In this document: positions 63,121 to 64,000 of the stretch, piece by piece
How the letters are laid out: the number at the start of each line of letters is the position of its first letter
How positions within the stretch are numbered: the stretch's first letter is position 1
NCBI GenBank assembly: GCA_964017185.1
Contig: OZ024874.1
Coordinates: 21,126,457 to 21,190,456, forward strand
Reading direction: 5' to 3'
DNA: 64,000 bases
Source of the DNA: Rugalucina vietnamica
Lineage: Eukaryota > Mollusca > Bivalvia > Lucinida > Lucinidae
The notes under the pieces: model-generated
Database searches by the model: none
Seen by the model: only the letters and a program-made list of their open reading frames with translations
What the model was told of the DNA's origin: nothing
Position numbers and translations under genes: made by a program

Positions 63121-64000
63121 ATTAAAATGCATCTTACTCAACCAATCAGAGTACAATTTACTTATGGAAAGCGAATCATCGACAATGGCGAACCAGCCGT
63201 AAAGTCTTTGAAAACTGGGCAAATCGTTATTATTTTTGGTGCCCTGTCACCATCTTCGGTTTGCGCAGAAGTTGTATAAATTTTGAATTGGATTTTATTT
63301 CACGTTGGTCAAAATTATTCACACTCATGGTGAGTGGATTTGCGTCTAAATAATCAGCACTTCAGTCCATGTGCCTTTTCGTTGTAAAACACTTTACTAA
63401 AATATATACATGTATATTTAATGGCATAATTCAAAAGTCAAAAACATTCCAAGATGGATGAAACCGGTAGCAATGAATGAAAAGAAAGTTCCAGTGTGTC
63501 TTTTTTGACTTTTGAATTATATTATTATCCGGGTCATGGACTTAAATTAATACCAATTCATATGTATAATGGCATTTACATACCAGAGCATAATGCAGCT
63601 TTATATCCCATTTTTGTGACGGTTGCCATATAAATGCATTTCATTTTCGCTGACAAGGAGGGGCTGTATAAAATAATCTCACCATATCAATAAAACCTAT
63701 TTATTGTTTTCGACTTTTTAACATTGTAACCCATTTCTAATAAAAGAGAAATGCATCTTCATAATAGAACATTGTGTAACATCGTTTTCTAGGCTTCTCA
63801 AAATGCAGCCTGCCATTTAGAATAAAAATCAAATAAATTAAATTTACGCTGCTTCAATTCTTATCAGAAAATTTCCATCTCAAGAAGAGAATATTACTTT
63901 TTGAAAGAATTGTCAAAGTCATTGCGGAAAATTCAAATTTATAGCCTATAAACTGAATTTGTCTTCACAAAATAGATATTAGTCATAGCCTACACAGATT
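63121..64000. other. unassigned right edge
   Basis: AT-rich; no exon or repeat family recognised. Confidence 0.4.

Overview
This window is from an animal nuclear genome, most likely a bivalve mollusc. It has multi-exon genes with GT/AG introns, AT-rich non-coding DNA, long homopolymer and dinucleotide tracts, LINE fragments and a very high density of short inverted-repeat transposons. The bivalve call rests on gene content (tandem NAAA-type amidases, a B-box/beta-propeller protein, a secreted PLA2, an orphan-type GPCR) and on repeat style. I cannot name the species.

The main genes are three paralogous N-acylethanolamine-hydrolysing acid amidase (NAAA)-like genes, all on the minus strand (349-5831, 10328-16125, 43243-49569). 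I assembled each from nine exons with consensus splice sites. The products are 357, 352 and 357 residues, close to the usual length of the family. Exons 4-9 have identical lengths in all three genes (91, 80, 173, 63, 96, 70 nt), so they arose by duplication. Copies 1 and 2 keep the whole catalytic set. Copy 3 has Arg where the family has a conserved Glu. A single-exon B-box/beta-propeller gene (8695-10023, +) lies between copies 1 and 2 and ends tail-to-tail with copy 2.

Other genes are a rhodopsin-type GPCR terminal exon (21334-22282, -), a four-exon secreted phospholipase A2 (55884-57560, +), and the last four exons of an unrecognised gene on the minus strand (58896-62015). The last was found from splice sites and reading-frame continuity, and its 5' end is outside the window.

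The stretch from 16 to 43 kb is mostly repeats: a LINE 3' fragment (17543-18356), a degraded minus-strand LINE (about 29690-31800), a nearly complete but frameshifted LINE (about 32600-36515), and a recent 2.96-kb tandem duplication (37314-40270 and 40271-43234) that carries a dead Tc1-like transposon and stops 8 bp after the stop codon of NAAA copy 3. Several inverted-repeat families recur through the window. One has a central perfect palindrome (5 copies). One is an 815-bp element bounded by TTAA (2 copies); one copy lies just upstream of the GPCR exon and supplies a false N-terminus. Another contains opposed TGACCTTG/CAAGGTCA motifs. There are also four single fold-back elements and a 4.2-kb region flanked by inverted repeats.

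I found no single undescribed multi-gene system. The most unusual points are the NAAA cluster with its divergent third copy, transposons sitting next to splice acceptors, fold-back elements whose central palindromes differ between copies, and the duplication at the 3' end of NAAA copy 3. All assignments are from reading the sequence; no database search was run.
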